Source: Thalassotalea sp. 273M-4
Lineage (GTDB): Bacteria > Pseudomonadota > Gammaproteobacteria > Enterobacterales > Alteromonadaceae
Reading direction: 5' to 3'
DNA length: 64,000 nt
NCBI RefSeq assembly: GCF_041410465.1
Contig: NZ_CP166961.1
Location: 2,852,001-2,916,000 of the forward strand
Below, in pieces: positions 19,126 to 28,660 of the stretch; the first letter of the stretch is position 1, and every line of letters begins with the position of its first letter. The translations under genes and the position numbers were made by a program. The notes under the pieces were generated by a model. It was not told where the DNA came from, did not search any database, and saw only the letters and a program-made list of their open reading frames with translations.

Positions 19126-19239
19126 TTAGCCTTGCCTTTGCTTGTGCTTTGGCTCACTGCAAATTACGCGTACAACGCCAGCGCGCTTTACTACTTTACA
19201 GTTACGACAAATCTTTTTCACGGATGCACGAACTTTCAT
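19126..19239 (-). CDS. rpmJ: 50S ribosomal protein L36
   Basis: The smallest large-subunit protein: 37 residues, [20 protein letters not shown] then [17 protein letters not shown]. The C-x2-C...C...H zinc ligands (C11, C14, C27 and a histidine at 32) are intact, so this is the zinc-binding form. It lies between secY (21 bases upstream) and rpsM, the standard spc position. The start at 19239 has a GGAGT sequence upstream. Confidence 0.97.
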   Translation of the reverse strand: MKVRASVKKICRNCKVVKRAGVVRVICSEPKHKQRQG

Positions 19240-19260
19240 TTTATACTCCGTAGCCTTAGC

Positions 19261-20586
19261 CTATCGGCCGTAGCCTTTAAGATTGGCTTTTTTCAGCACA
19301 TTGTCATATTGATGAGACATCAAATGAGTCTGTACTTGTGCCATGAAGTCCATGATAACAACTACCATAATTAGTAGGGAAGTACCGCCAAAATAAAACT
19401 GTACATTCCAAAATACCATCATGAATTCAGGAACCAAACAAATAAAAGTAATGTATAACGCGCCAGCTAATGTGAGGCGTGTCATTACTTTGTCGATATA
19501 TCTGGATGTTTGCTCACCCGGGCGAATGCCTGGAATAAACGCACCAGATTTCTTCAAATTATCTGCTGTTTCACGCGGGTTGAATACAAGCGCCGTGTAG
19601 AAAAAGCAGAAAAAGATTATTGCTGCTGCATACAGCATTACATACAACGGTTGACCCGGAGACAGAGCTAGAGAAACCTCTTGCAATGTATCGGCTACAA
19701 CACCGTCACCTTGACCAAACCAACTTGCGATGGTACCTGGGAACAAGATGATACTTGATGCAAAAATTGGTGGAATAACACCTGCCATATTCACTTTAAG
19801 TGGTAAGTGAGTGCTTTGAGCGGCAAATACTTTACGTCCTTGTTGACGTTTAGCATAGTTTACCACAATGCGACGTTGGCCGCGCTCTACAAATACTACA
19901 AAATAAGTTACGGCAAATACCAACACACCAATAAGAAGTAATGCTAATAAGTGCAATTCGCCTTGACGCGCCATTTCAGCTGTAGCTCCTACAGCTGAAG
20001 GCATGCCAGCAACAATACCTGCAAAAATAATGATTGAAATACCGTTACCGATACCGCGCTCAGTAATTTGTTCACCTAACCACATTAAGAACATGGTACC
20101 GGTTACTAGAGAAACCATTGCAGTGAAAATAAAACCAGGACCTGGGTTAATTACCAGACCAGGCATCATTCCCGGTAAGCCATTTGCAATCGCAAATGAT
20201 TGTACTGTTGCCAGAGCTAAAGTGCCGTAGCGTGTGTATTGGCTGATCTTACGACGTCCAGCTTCACCTTCTTTTTTCAATTCCTGCATACTCGGTACAA
20301 TGTGTGTACTAATTTGCATGATAATCGAAGCTGAAATGTACGGCATAATACCAAGTGCCAATACAGAGGCTCGCTCAAGAGAACCACCAGAGAACATGTT
20401 AAACATTTCAATGATGGTGCCCTTTTGTTGTTCAATCAACTGAGCTAGTACAGCGGCGTCAATACCAGGGATTGGTACAAAAGAACCTAAACGGAACACG
20501 ATAAGTGCGCCGAATACGAACAATAATCTTTGTTTCAACTCAGACAACCCGCCTTGAGTCTTATTTTCCATTCCTGGTGTAGCCAT
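19261..20586 (-). CDS. secY: Protein translocase subunit SecY
   Basis: Central channel of the Sec translocon in the inner membrane. Of its 441 aa, the start [43 protein letters not shown] is typical. The plug region [30 protein letters not shown] follows. The conserved cytoplasmic loop [22 protein letters not shown] binds SecA and the ribosome, and [24 protein letters not shown] is the second conserved loop. About ten hydrophobic segments are visible. It sits in the spc operon directly after rplO. Confidence 0.99.
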   Translation of the reverse strand: MATPGMENKTQGGLSELKQRLLFVFGALIVFRLGSFVPIPGIDAAVLAQLIEQQKGTIIEMFNMFSGGSLERASVLALGIMPYISASIIMQISTHIVPSMQELKKEGEAGRRKISQYTRYGTLALATVQSFAIANGLPGMMPGLVINPGPGFIFTAMVSLVTGTMFLMWLGEQITERGIGNGISIIIFAGIVAGMPSAVGATAEMARQGELHLLALLLIGVLVFAVTYFVVFVERGQRRIVVNYAKRQQGRKVFAAQSTHLPLKVNMAGVIPPIFASSIILFPGTIASWFGQGDGVVADTLQEVSLALSPGQPLYVMLYAAAIIFFCFFYTALVFNPRETADNLKKSGAFIPGIRPGEQTSRYIDKVMTRLTLAGALYITFICLVPEFMMVFWNVQFYFGGTSLLIMVVVIMDFMAQVQTHLMSHQYDNVLKKANLKGYGR

Positions 20587-20592
20587 TGTGTA

Positions 20593-21027
20593 CTATTCCT
20601 CTACTGTACCACCGGCAGCTTCAATTGCTGCACGCGCACCTTTTGTTACTGCTAGGCCACGAACCGTAATCTTACGGCTGATTTCGCCAGATAACATGAT
20701 CTTTGCAGATACGATGTTACGAGTGACGATGCCCGCGTCTTTAAGCGCATGGATATCAACAACATCTGCAGTAATTTGGTTTAATTCGTGTAAACGAACT
20801 TCTGCATGCGATAACGCTTTGCGAGAAGTGAAACCAAACTTAGGCAAACGTTGCTTAAGTGGCATCTGACCGCCTTCGAAACCAGGACGTACGCCACCGC
20901 CAGAACGAGACTTCTGACCTTTATGACCACGACCACCAGTTTTACCTAGGCCAGAACCAATACCACGACCAACACGCTTCTTGGCTGATTTTGAGCCAGG
21001 TGCAGGGGATAATGTGTTTAAATGCAT
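20593..21027 (-). CDS. rplO: 50S ribosomal protein L15
   Basis: Late-assembling large-subunit protein. It starts [44 protein letters not shown], the basic glycine-rich extension that reaches into the rRNA. The C-terminal domain includes [21 protein letters not shown]. It has 144 aa as in E. coli. It lies six bases before secY. Confidence 0.99.
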   Translation of the reverse strand: MHLNTLSPAPGSKSAKKRVGRGIGSGLGKTGGRGHKGQKSRSGGGVRPGFEGGQMPLKQRLPKFGFTSRKALSHAEVRLHELNQITADVVDIHALKDAGIVTRNIVSAKIMLSGEISRKITVRGLAVTKGARAAIEAAGGTVEE

Positions 21028-21030
21028 TGT

Positions 21031-21210
21031 TTAGTCCTCCACCTTAACCATGTAATTAACTGCGTTAATCATACCACGTACTGATGGAGTATCTTCTAAC
21101 TCTACAGTATGATTGATGCGACGTAAACCCAGTCCTTTCAAAGTTGCTCTATGAGCCGGTAAACGACCGATAGAACTTTTAACTTGTGTTACTTTAACTG
21201 TCTTTGCCAT
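21031..21210 (-). CDS. rpmD: 50S ribosomal protein L30
   Basis: A 59-residue protein, [20 protein letters not shown] followed by [20 protein letters not shown] and a closing [12 protein letters not shown], the L30 fold of bacteria. It lies between rpsE (six bases upstream) and rplO (three bases downstream), its standard spc place. The ATG at 21210 is the only reasonable start. Confidence 0.98.
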   Translation of the reverse strand: MAKTVKVTQVKSSIGRLPAHRATLKGLGLRRINHTVELEDTPSVRGMINAVNYMVKVED

Positions 21211-21216
21211 TGTTCA

Positions 21217-21720
21217 TTACCCCATGATGTCAGTAACGTTTAGGCCACGCTTAGCTGCAACAGACTCAGGCGATTTCATGTTCGCTAGAGCGCCGATAGT
21301 AGCGCGTACTACGTTAATTGGGTTAGTAGAACCGTATGCTTTTGACAATACGTTCTGTACGCCAGCAACTTCAAGTACTGCACGCATCGCACCACCGGCG
21401 ATGATACCTGTACCTTCAGAAGCAGGTTGCATGTAAACTTTAGAACCTGAATGCTTACCTTTAACAGCGTGCTGTAAAGTAGTACCTTTAAGGTCAACGT
21501 TTACGATATTACGGCGAGCCTTTTCCATTGCTTTTTGAATTGCAGCAGGAACTTCACGTGCCTTACCGTAACCAAAACCAACACGACCGTTGCCGTCACC
21601 AACTACAGTTAGTGCAGTGAAGCTGAAGATACGACCACCTTTAACCACTTTTGATACGCGGTTAACGGCGATTAACTTTTCAGCGAATTCACTTTGTTGT
21701 GTGTTTTCTACATTAGCCAT
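21217..21720 (-). CDS. rpsE: 30S ribosomal protein S5
   Basis: Small-subunit protein important for decoding accuracy and mRNA helicase activity at the entry tunnel. The double-stranded-RNA-binding-like domain has [43 protein letters not shown] (about 16-58). The second domain contains [29 protein letters not shown]. At 167 aa it equals E. coli. The loop where spectinomycin-resistance changes map (SKVVKGGR) has the wild-type form. Confidence 0.99.
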   Translation of the reverse strand: MANVENTQQSEFAEKLIAVNRVSKVVKGGRIFSFTALTVVGDGNGRVGFGYGKAREVPAAIQKAMEKARRNIVNVDLKGTTLQHAVKGKHSGSKVYMQPASEGTGIIAGGAMRAVLEVAGVQNVLSKAYGSTNPINVVRATIGALANMKSPESVAAKRGLNVTDIMG

Positions 21721-21729
21721 TATCTACTC

Positions 21730-22080
21730 CTAGAATTTAAGGCCAGCTTCACGAGCTGCTTCAGCAAGAGCTTGAATACGACCGTGGTATAAGAAACCTG
21801 AACGATCGAAAGCAACTGATTCTACGCCTTTGGCAGCTGCGCGTTCTGCAATAGCTTTACCTACAGCAGCAGCGGCTTCTTTGTTGCCAGTAGCTTTAAC
21901 TTGCTCACGCAATTCCTTGTCTAAAGTAGATGCTGATGCAAGCACTTCAGAGTTAGCATTGATAAGCTGTGCGTAAATGTGACGAGGAGTACGGTGAACG
22001 ACTAGGCGATTCGCACCCAACTCGCTGATTTTAGCGCGCGTGCGTTTTGCACGGCGTAAACGAGATGTTTTCTTATCCAT
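21730..22080 (-). CDS. rplR: 50S ribosomal protein L18
   Basis: 5S rRNA-binding protein of the central protuberance. It starts [40 protein letters not shown] and ends [26 protein letters not shown], both strongly conserved. It has 116 aa (117 in E. coli). It lies nine bases upstream of rpsE in the spc operon. Confidence 0.99.
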   Translation of the reverse strand: MDKKTSRLRRAKRTRAKISELGANRLVVHRTPRHIYAQLINANSEVLASASTLDKELREQVKATGNKEAAAAVGKAIAERAAAKGVESVAFDRSGFLYHGRIQALAEAAREAGLKF

Positions 22081-22089
22081 AGTATTACC

Positions 22090-22623
22090 CTACTTCTTCT
22101 TAGCTTCTTTACGACGAACGTTTTCGTCTGAGTAACGAATACCTTTACCTTTGTAAGGCTCTGGCTTACGGTACGCACGAATGTTCGCAGCTACTTGACC
22201 AATCACCTGCTTATCAGCACCCGTAAGTACGATTTCAGTTTGACTAGGAGTTTCAACTTTAACACCAGCTGGAATTTCGTGGTCAACTGGGTGAGAGAAA
22301 CCTAATGCAAGGTTTAAGCTCTGACCAGCAGCTTTAGCACGGTAACCAACACCGTTTAAAATTAAGCGTTTTTCAAAGCCTTGGCTCACACCAACAATCA
22401 TGTTATTGATTAATGCGCGAGCTGTACCAGCTTGTGCCCAAGCGCCTTTAACGTCAGCTACGATGTTAGTGATGATGTTGTTGTCTTCTTGAGATACAAC
22501 TACGTCACTGTGGATCGTACGAGTTAATTCGCCCTTAGGACCTTTTACTTTAATGTCTTGACCAGATAACGTAACTTCAACGCCAGCAGGGATCGCGACA
22601 GGTGCTTTTGCAACACGAGACAT
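22090..22623 (-). CDS. rplF: 50S ribosomal protein L6
   Basis: Large-subunit protein near the sarcin-ricin loop and factor-binding site. It has a duplicated fold: the first half starts [31 protein letters not shown], and the second half contains the signature [24 protein letters not shown] at the C-terminus. It has 177 aa as in E. coli. It lies between rpsH and rplR, nine to eleven bases from each. Confidence 0.99.
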   Translation of the reverse strand: MSRVAKAPVAIPAGVEVTLSGQDIKVKGPKGELTRTIHSDVVVSQEDNNIITNIVADVKGAWAQAGTARALINNMIVGVSQGFEKRLILNGVGYRAKAAGQSLNLALGFSHPVDHEIPAGVKVETPSQTEIVLTGADKQVIGQVAANIRAYRKPEPYKGKGIRYSDENVRRKEAKKK

Positions 22624-22634
22624 AATTCTGCTCC

Positions 22635-23021
22635 TTAAGCTACGGTACCGATGATCTCACCGCCTAAACCTGCATTACGTGCAGCGCGGTCAGTCATAAG
22701 ACCTTTAGAAGTTGAAACAATAACGATACCTAGACCAGCTAGTACTTGAGGAAGCTCAGTAGCACCCTTGTACACGCGAAGACCTGGACGTGAAACACGT
22801 TGGATCGTATCGATTACTTCTTTACCTTCAAAATATTTTAAAGTTACTTCTAACTGAGGCTTGGCATCAGTAGTTACTTCAAAACCGTTAATGTAACCTT
22901 CTTCTTTAAGCAAGTTAGCAATTGCTACTTTTAGCTTGGAAGATGGCATAGTCACTGCAACTTTTTTAGCAGCTTGACCGTTACGGATGCGTGTAAACAT
23001 ATCCGCGATAGGATCAGTCAT
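22635..23021 (-). CDS. rpsH: 30S ribosomal protein S8
   Basis: Primary 16S rRNA binder and, in E. coli, the autogenous repressor of the spc operon through a site at the rplE start. The sequence [20 protein letters not shown] opens it, and [31 protein letters not shown] closes it. Two adjacent ATG codons occur (23024 and 23021); either may be used, giving 129 or 128 aa. It follows rpsN by about 15 bases. Confidence 0.98.
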   Translation of the reverse strand: MTDPIADMFTRIRNGQAAKKVAVTMPSSKLKVAIANLLKEEGYINGFEVTTDAKPQLEVTLKYFEGKEVIDTIQRVSRPGLRVYKGATELPQVLAGLGIVIVSTSKGLMTDRAARNAGLGGEIIGTVA

Positions 23022-23038
23022 CATAATCGCTTACTCCC

Positions 23039-23344
23039 TTACCAACTTGCTTTCTTAAGACCAGGTACTTCACCACGCATGGTAGCTTCACGTAATTTGA
23101 TTCGGCTTAAACCGAACTTACGTAAGTAACCGTGTGGACGACCAGTAACAACACAACGGTTACGTTGGCGGCTGCTGCTTGAATCACGTGGTAAAGATTG
23201 TAGTTTTAGTACTGCATCCCAACGCTCTTCTTCAGAAGAATTAACGCTAGAGATGATCTCTTTTAGTGCTGCACGCTTTTCAGCGTATTGAGCTACTAAT
23301 TTTGCACGTTTTGCTTCACGTGCTTTCATTGATGATTTAGCCAT
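23039..23344 (-). CDS. rpsN: 30S ribosomal protein S14
   Basis: Small-subunit head protein. It starts [28 protein letters not shown] and ends [38 protein letters not shown]. The 101-residue length and the absence of paired CxxC motifs mark it as the zinc-independent long form. It lies between rplE (11 bases upstream) and rpsH in the spc operon. Confidence 0.99.
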   Translation of the reverse strand: MAKSSMKAREAKRAKLVAQYAEKRAALKEIISSVNSSEEERWDAVLKLQSLPRDSSSSRQRNRCVVTGRPHGYLRKFGLSRIKLREATMRGEVPGLKKASW

Positions 23345-23355
23345 AACTCTACACC

Positions 23356-23895
23356 TTATTTCTTAAATGGGAAGTTAAAGGCAGTCAGCAAAGCACGACC
23401 TTCCGCATCTGTGTTCGCAGTAGTAGTGATAGTAATATCCATACCACGAATTTTATCGATTTTATCGTAATCGATTTCAGGGAAAATAATTTGCTCACGC
23501 ACGCCCATGCTGTAATTACCACGGCCATCGAACGACTTAGGGTTCAAGCCACGAAAATCACGGATACGAGGAACTGAGATCGCGATTAAACGCTCTAAAA
23601 AGTCCCACATGCGCTCACCGCGTAAAGTTACTTTTGCACCAATAGGGTAGCCTTCACGAATCTTAAAGCCAGCAACAGACTTGCGTGCTTTAGTGATCAT
23701 AGGCTTTTGACCAGAGATTGCAGTAAGATCATTGGTTGCGTTGTCTAATACTTTCTTATCAGCAATCGCTTCACCAACACCCATGTTAAGGGTGATCTTT
23801 TCAATCCGAGGGACTTGCATGACACTTTTGTACCCGAACTCTTTGGCCAGTTCAGCAACAACTGTATCTTTGTAAAAATCATGCAGTTTCGCCAT
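23356..23895 (-). CDS. rplE: 50S ribosomal protein L5
   Basis: 5S rRNA-binding protein that contacts P-site tRNA. Key segments are [58 protein letters not shown] and the C-terminal [28 protein letters not shown]. It has 179 aa as in E. coli. The rplX-rplE junction is where S8 binds the mRNA in E. coli; I did not model that structure here. Confidence 0.99.
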   Translation of the reverse strand: MAKLHDFYKDTVVAELAKEFGYKSVMQVPRIEKITLNMGVGEAIADKKVLDNATNDLTAISGQKPMITKARKSVAGFKIREGYPIGAKVTLRGERMWDFLERLIAISVPRIRDFRGLNPKSFDGRGNYSMGVREQIIFPEIDYDKIDKIRGMDITITTTANTDAEGRALLTAFNFPFKK

Positions 23896-23910
23896 CGTTT
23901 TTACTCCAAA

Positions 23911-24225
23911 TTAAACTAATTCGTTATTAGACTTGAAGAAACGAACTTTTTTGCCGTCTTCAATTCTAAAACCTACACGATCAGCCTTGCCAGTAGCAGG
24001 GTTTTTGATCGCAACGTTTGATACGTCGATTGCAGCTTCTTTCTCAACAATGCCACCAGCTTGCTGTAACTGAGGTACAGGCTTTTGGTGTTTCTTGACT
24101 AAGTTGATGCCTTCAACGAAAACTTTACCTTCAGCTGTAAGAACTTTAGTGACTTTGCCACTTTTGCCCTTATCTTTACCAGCTAAGATTACTACTTCGT
24201 CATTTTGACGAATTTTAGAGGCCAT
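23911..24225 (-). CDS. rplX: 50S ribosomal protein L24
   Basis: Assembly initiator of the large subunit with a KOW motif. It starts [29 protein letters not shown], and the central [35 protein letters not shown] is characteristic. It has 104 aa as in E. coli. It follows rplN by ten bases and precedes rplE by 15. Confidence 0.99.
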   Translation of the reverse strand: MASKIRQNDEVVILAGKDKGKSGKVTKVLTAEGKVFVEGINLVKKHQKPVPQLQQAGGIVEKEAAIDVSNVAIKNPATGKADRVGFRIEDGKKVRFFKSNNELV

Positions 24226-24235
24226 ATCAGACTCC

Positions 24236-24604
24236 TTATAGTACTTCAGGAGCTAGAGAAACGATCTTCATGAACTTTTCAGTTCTTAATTCACGTGTCA
24301 CTGGCCCGAAAATACGTGTACCAATTGGCTGTAAGTTTGCATTTAGCATTACTGCCGCGTTTCCATCAAAACGAATGGCTGAGCCATCCGGACGACGAAC
24401 GCCTTTTCTAGTGCGCACCACTACCGCATTAAGAACATCACCTTTCTTCACTTTACCGCGAGGAATTGCTTCTTTAACAGAAACTTTGATGATGTCGCCA
24501 ATACCTGCATAGCGACGGTGCGAGCCACCTAGAACCTTTATACATTGCACGCGTCGAGCGCCGCTGTTGTCAGCAACGTCTAGCTGTGATTGCATTTGGA
24601 TCAT
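24236..24604 (-). CDS. rplN: 50S ribosomal protein L14
   Basis: Conserved beta-barrel protein at the subunit interface and first gene of the spc operon. The sequence from [34 protein letters not shown] to [24 protein letters not shown] covers 122 aa (123 in E. coli). The ATG at 24604 is preferred over an upstream in-frame ATG at 24640 because it matches the family N-terminus and has GGAG nine bases upstream. Its upstream neighbour rpsQ is unusually far away (1.84 kb), so the gene must rely on its own promoter. Confidence 0.98.
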   Translation of the reverse strand: MIQMQSQLDVADNSGARRVQCIKVLGGSHRRYAGIGDIIKVSVKEAIPRGKVKKGDVLNAVVVRTRKGVRRPDGSAIRFDGNAAVMLNANLQPIGTRIFGPVTRELRTEKFMKIVSLAPEVL

Positions 24605-24695
24605 GTTTATGTGCTCCGCTGTTATTAAATTCAAGGCCAAAAATTTGACCCGTCACTGCCTTTATCCACCAACCTCTACAGTCGGTGGGCGCGAG

Positions 24696-24724
24696 ATTAT
24701 AACACCACTTAAAAAAAAGTGGTA
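24696..24724 (-). promoter_or_regulatory. Candidate promoter of the spc operon (rplN)
   Basis: On the minus strand TATAAT (24696-24701) is followed by a GC-rich discriminator CTCGCGCCC, typical of stringently controlled ribosomal promoters. The -35 region 17 bases upstream (TACCAC) is poor. An imperfect hairpin (CCACC...GGTGG, 24666-24688) falls in the predicted leader. The rest of 24725-25118 is AT-rich with no gene I can support. Confidence 0.65.
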
Positions 24725-25274
24725 CTTTATTTAAGCAGAAAATATAAATCTTCTTATTTCCTGCTTAATAACCTCGGAAATACCGGTTACAAGTGCTTGA
24801 AATATAGAATTTCTGTTTAAAATAAACGCCAAACAAAAAATATTTAAGTATTTGATGATTGGTCGCAAAACAACGTCTCTATCTCGCAGGACAGACTCAA
24901 TCGCCGTTACAAGGCTTTATCTTGTTTGCCTGAGTATAATAAAACAACATTCGACGAAAAGTCGTAATAAATTGTAGCAATTATTTAACAACTGTTTATC
25001 AGCTAATTAACCCGATAATAATGTGTACTATTAATCAATAAGTTAGCTCAAAATAGAAAGAATCTTTATTTTAGTTTTAAGCTCGCAACAGGTGTAAATA
25101 TTTGCCAACCGCAATCGGCTTTAGTTACTAGCTCTACTTAGGACCACTAAAGTCCAAGACTTAGGCTTAGAAACCGAATTGGTATGGTCACATTCTTGAA
25201 TGTGCACTTTTAAGCAGACCATCGCTGAATGCTGTATATAAAGCCAAGACTTATAAAATTCAGCGATAAAAAAA

Positions 25275-25300
25275 GGCCCCAAAACATACAGCTTGGAGCC
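25275..25300 (-). terminator. Array terminator 1 (degenerate stem)
   Basis: GGCTCCAA pairs with TTGGGGCC on the minus strand; the middle of the stem has decayed (AAAACATACAGC on the plus strand). A T run follows. Confidence 0.65.
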
Positions 25301-25495
25301 TTCTTAGAGAACAATCAGCTTATACTTAGTTTTAGCTAAGCTTTAGTTACTAGGTCTACTTAGGTCCACTAAAGTGCAAGACTTAGTCTTAGAAACAGAA
25401 TTGGTATAGTCACATTCGTGAATGTGCATTTTTAAGCAGCCCATCGCTGAATGCTGTATATAAAGCCTAGACTTATAAAATTCAGCGATAAAAAA

Positions 25496-25520
25496 GCCCC
25501 AAGCCATACAGCTTGGAGCC
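25496..25520 (-). terminator. Array terminator 2
   Basis: Minus strand GGCTCCAAGC-tgtatg-GCTTGGGGCT followed by TTTTT; one G/C pair has been lost relative to the other copies. Confidence 0.8.
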
Positions 25521-25718
25521 TTCTTAAAGAACAATCAGCTTATACTTAGTTTTAGCTAAGCTTTAGTTACTAGGTCTACTTAGGTCCACTAAAAATTCCA
25601 AGACTTAGTCTTAGAAACAGAATTGGTATGGTCACATTCGTGAATGTGCATTTCTAAGTAGCCCATCGCTGAATGCTGTATATAAAGCCTAGACTTATAA
25701 AGTTTAACCATAAAAAAA

Positions 25719-25744
25719 GGCCCCAAGCCATACAGCTTGGAGCC
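25719..25744 (-). terminator. Array terminator 3
   Basis: Minus strand GGCTCCAAGC-tgtatg-GCTTGGGGCC followed by TTTTTTT. Confidence 0.88.
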
Positions 25745-25950
25745 TTCTTAAAGAACAATCAGCTTATAGTTAGTTTTAGCTAAGCTTTAGTTACTAGGTC
25801 TACTTAGGCCTACTTAGGTCAACTAAAGTGCAAGACTAAGGCTTAGAAACCGATTTGGTATGGTCACATTCTTTAATGTGCATTTCTAAGTAGCCCATCG
25901 CTGAATGCTTTATATAAAGCCAGGACTTATAAAATTCAGCGATAAAAAAA

Positions 25951-25976
25951 GGCCCCAAGCCATACAGCTTGGAGCC
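25951..25976 (-). terminator. Array terminator 4
   Basis: Same stem and T run as array terminator 3 (GGCTCCAAGC...GCTTGGGGCC, T7). Confidence 0.88.
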
Positions 25977-26172
25977 TTCTTAAAGAACAATCAGCTTATA
26001 CTTAGTTTTAGCTAAGCTTTAGTTACTAGGTCTACTTAGGTCCACTAAAGTGCAAGACTTAGTCTTAGAAACCGATTAGGTATGGTCACATTCTTGAATG
26101 TGCATTTCTAAGTAGCCCATCGCTGAATGCTGTATATAAAGCCAGGACTTATAAAGTTTAACCATAAAAAAA

Positions 26173-26198
26173 GGCCCCAAGCGATACAGCTTGGAGCC
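26173..26198 (-). terminator. Array terminator 5
   Basis: Same stem with a single loop change (tgtatc), followed by T7. Confidence 0.88.
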
Positions 26199-26395
26199 TT
26201 CTTAGAGAACAATCAGCTTATACTTAGTTTTAGCTAAGCTTTAGCTAAGCTTTAGTTACTAGGTCTACTAAAGTGCAAGACTAAGGCTTAGAAACCGAAT
26301 TGGTATGGTCACATTCGTGAATGTGCACTTTTAAGCAGACCATCGCTGAATGCTTTATATAAAGCCAGGACTTATAAAGTTTAACCATAAAAAAA

Positions 26396-26421
26396 GGCCC
26401 CAAGCCATACAGCTTGGAGCC
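26396..26421 (-). terminator. S10 operon terminator (native copy, after rpsQ)
   Basis: GGCTCCAAGC-tgtatg-GCTTGGGGCC with a T7 run on the minus strand, starting 25 bases after the rpsQ stop. This is the copy in its natural place at the end of the S10 operon and the probable source of the amplified ones. Confidence 0.9.
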
Positions 26422-26445
26422 TTCTTAGAGAACAATCAGCTTATA

Positions 26446-26694
26446 TTAAGCTTTAGTTACTACGTCCACTAAAGTCCAAGACTTAGTCTTAGAAATTGGT
26501 GCACATTCACGAATTGTTACTACATCACCTTCGTTACATACGTTAGCTTCATCATGCGCTTTCAACTTAGTTGAACGGATCATGAATTTACCGTAGATAG
26601 GGTGCTTTACACGACGCTCGATAAGAACAGTGATAGATTTATCCATCTTGTTACTAACAACGCGACCTTGTAGAGTACGAATAGTCTCAGTCAT
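26446..26694 (-). CDS. rpsQ: 30S ribosomal protein S17
   Basis: Primary 16S rRNA-binding OB-fold protein. It starts [37 protein letters not shown] and ends [21 protein letters not shown], typical of S17 (82 aa; 84 in E. coli). It overlaps rpmC by one base (TAATG), so the two are coupled. It is the last gene of the S10 operon. Downstream lies the tandem array built from its own 3' end. Confidence 0.99.
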   Translation of the reverse strand: MTETIRTLQGRVVSNKMDKSITVLIERRVKHPIYGKFMIRSTKLKAHDEANVCNEGDVVTIRECAPISKTKSWTLVDVVTKA

Positions 26695-26885
26695 TATGAT
26701 GCTGCCTTCTCAGTTAGGATAGTCTTAACACGTGCGATATCGCGACGTACGTTACGTAGCAAATGAGTTTGAGCTAGCTGACCAGTGCTTGCTTGCATGC
26801 GATAGTTAAACTGTTCGCGCAATAAGCTTAGTAATTCAGCATTAAGCTCTTCAATGCTTTTGTCTTTAAGTTCGCTAGCTTTCAT
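26694..26885 (-). CDS. rpmC: 50S ribosomal protein L29
   Basis: Helical-hairpin protein at the exit tunnel that docks trigger factor and SRP with L23. The 63 aa include [57 protein letters not shown], the family signature. It overlaps rplP and rpsQ by one base each (TAATG), indicating translational coupling. Confidence 0.99.
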   Translation of the reverse strand: MKASELKDKSIEELNAELLSLLREQFNYRMQASTGQLAQTHLLRNVRRDIARVKTILTEKAAS

Positions 26886-27298
26886 TACATTACCGTCCGA
26901 GTTACGAAAGTTGTCTTAAATGGAAGTTTAGCAGCTGCTAGTTCAAATGCTTCACGAGCTAATGCTTCGTTAACACCTTCCATTTCATACAAGATACGTC
27001 CTGGTTGAATTTGGCATACCCAGTATTCTACAGAACCTTTACCTTTACCCATACGAACCTCAAGAGGTTTCTTGGTAATTGGCTTGTCTGGGAATACACG
27101 AATCCAGATTTTACCTTGACGCTTAATGTGACGTGTCATTGCACGACGAGCTGCTTCGATTTGACGAGCAGTCATACGGCCACGTGCCACAGCTTTTAAG
27201 CCATAAGTACCGAAGCTAACTGTGCTACCAGTGTGCGCTAGGCCACGGTTACGCAGTTTAAATTGCTTACGGAATTTAGTACGTTTTGGTTGTAACAT
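26885..27298 (-). CDS. rplP: 50S ribosomal protein L16
   Basis: Large-subunit protein next to the A-site tRNA. It starts [37 protein letters not shown]. The conserved [50 protein letters not shown] carries the arginine hydroxylated in E. coli (RMGKGKG region). It has 137 aa (136 in E. coli). It is coupled to rpmC. Confidence 0.99.
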   Translation of the reverse strand: MLQPKRTKFRKQFKLRNRGLAHTGSTVSFGTYGLKAVARGRMTARQIEAARRAMTRHIKRQGKIWIRVFPDKPITKKPLEVRMGKGKGSVEYWVCQIQPGRILYEMEGVNEALAREAFELAAAKLPFKTTFVTRTVM

Positions 27299-27309
27299 TA
27301 CTTATTTCC

Positions 27310-28008
27310 TTACTTAGAGCTCTTGCCTTTGCCTTTTCTTTTAGGCTTAGGAGCTGGTGCTTCTGCCTGTAGAGGCATGTTACCAATTACTTCACCTTTA
27401 AAGATCCAGACTTTAACACCAATAACACCGTAAGTAGTGTCAGCACGAGCTGTTGCGTAATCAATGTCAGCACGAAGAGTGTGAAGAGGTACACGACCTT
27501 CACGGTACCACTCAGAACGTGCGATGTCAGCGCCGCCTAAACGACCACTTACTTCAACTTTGATACCCTTAGCACCTAAACGCATTGCGTTTTGTACTGC
27601 ACGCTTCATAGCGCGACGGAACATAACACGACGCTCTAATTGGCTCGCGATACCGTCAGCAACAAGTTGCGCATCCATCTCTGGCTTACGAACTTCTGCA
27701 ATGTTAATTTGCGCTGGAACACCTGCGATTTGAGAAACTTTCTTACGTAATTTCTCAACGTCTTCGCCTTTCTTACCAATCACAACACCAGGACGTGCAG
27801 TGTGGATAGTCACGCGAATTGACTTCGCTGGACGTTCGATAACGATTTTAGATAAAGAAGCACGCTTTAACTCTTCAGTTAGGTAAGCACGAACTTCGTG
27901 ATCACCTTTGATGTTAGCTGCATACTCTTTGCTGCTTGCATACCAAGTAGACGCAAAAGGCTTAGTGATACCTAGACGAATACCGATAGGATGTACTTTC
28001 TGACCCAT
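27310..28008 (-). CDS. rpsC: 30S ribosomal protein S3
   Basis: mRNA-entry protein with two KH-like domains. It starts [24 protein letters not shown]. The type II KH domain has [23 protein letters not shown] (GxxG loop GKKG), and the C-terminal domain has [27 protein letters not shown] basic tail ([12 protein letters not shown]) ends it. It has 232 aa (233 in E. coli). It lies 11 bases after rplV. Confidence 0.99.
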   Translation of the reverse strand: MGQKVHPIGIRLGITKPFASTWYASSKEYAANIKGDHEVRAYLTEELKRASLSKIVIERPAKSIRVTIHTARPGVVIGKKGEDVEKLRKKVSQIAGVPAQINIAEVRKPEMDAQLVADGIASQLERRVMFRRAMKRAVQNAMRLGAKGIKVEVSGRLGGADIARSEWYREGRVPLHTLRADIDYATARADTTYGVIGVKVWIFKGEVIGNMPLQAEAPAPKPKRKGKGKSSK

Positions 28009-28019
28009 ACTAATATCTC

Positions 28020-28352
28020 CTAGGAATCAGCTACAATCACAGTAATGTGACTAGTGCGCTTAAGGATACGATCCGCGCGACCTTTCGCACGAGGTTTAAT
28101 ACGTTTCATTGTTGGACCATCGTCAACCATAATGGTTTTAACGAATAATTCATCAATGTCTGCACCTTCATTATGTTCAGCGTTAGCAATTGCTGAGTTA
28201 AGAACTTTCTTAACTAAAACAGCAGCTGATTTGTTGCTGTAAGTTAAGATTTCAAGTGCTTTCTCAACTTGCAAACCGCGGATTTGGTCAACAACCAAAC
28301 GAGCTTTTTGAGCTGAACCACGGGCAAATTTATGTTTAGCGATAGCTTCCAT
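28020..28352 (-). CDS. rplV: 50S ribosomal protein L22
   Basis: Protein whose beta-hairpin lines the exit tunnel near the macrolide site. It starts [36 protein letters not shown]. The hairpin [34 protein letters not shown] is intact, with no deletion of the kind seen in macrolide-resistant mutants. It has 110 aa as in E. coli. Confidence 0.99.
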   Translation of the reverse strand: MEAIAKHKFARGSAQKARLVVDQIRGLQVEKALEILTYSNKSAAVLVKKVLNSAIANAEHNEGADIDELFVKTIMVDDGPTMKRIKPRAKGRADRILKRTSHITVIVADS

Positions 28353-28363
28353 TTAATTTCCCC

Positions 28364-28660
<297 letters not shown>

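Larger units (their letters stand above)
25119..26450 (-). repeat. Tandem array: six decayed copies of the rpsQ 3' end plus terminator
   Basis: Units begin (plus-strand reading) with CTTTAGTTACTAG at 25119, 25341, 25561, 25785, 26017 and 26250; the native rpsQ tail starts at 26451. Spacings are 222, 220, 224, 232, 233 and 201 bases. Each unit holds a stretch matching the last 20 or so codons of rpsQ on the minus strand (for example SKTKSCTLVDL against native [11 protein letters not shown]), frameshifted by a ten-base duplication in most copies. It also holds an ATCGCTGAAT...ATTCAGCGAT stem in some units and a strong intrinsic terminator. No functional coding sequence is present. Confidence 0.93.

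Noticed and set aside
21309..21497. Antisense and alternate-frame open frames within ribosomal genes
   Set aside because: They are shadows of strongly biased coding sequence and lack any family resemblance.
25343..25534. Open frame of 63 codons on the minus strand inside the repeat array
   Set aside because: It ends in SKTKSCTLVDL, a decayed copy of the rpsQ tail, and the rest is array linker and terminator. No ribosome-binding site or family match; it is an artefact of the repeats.
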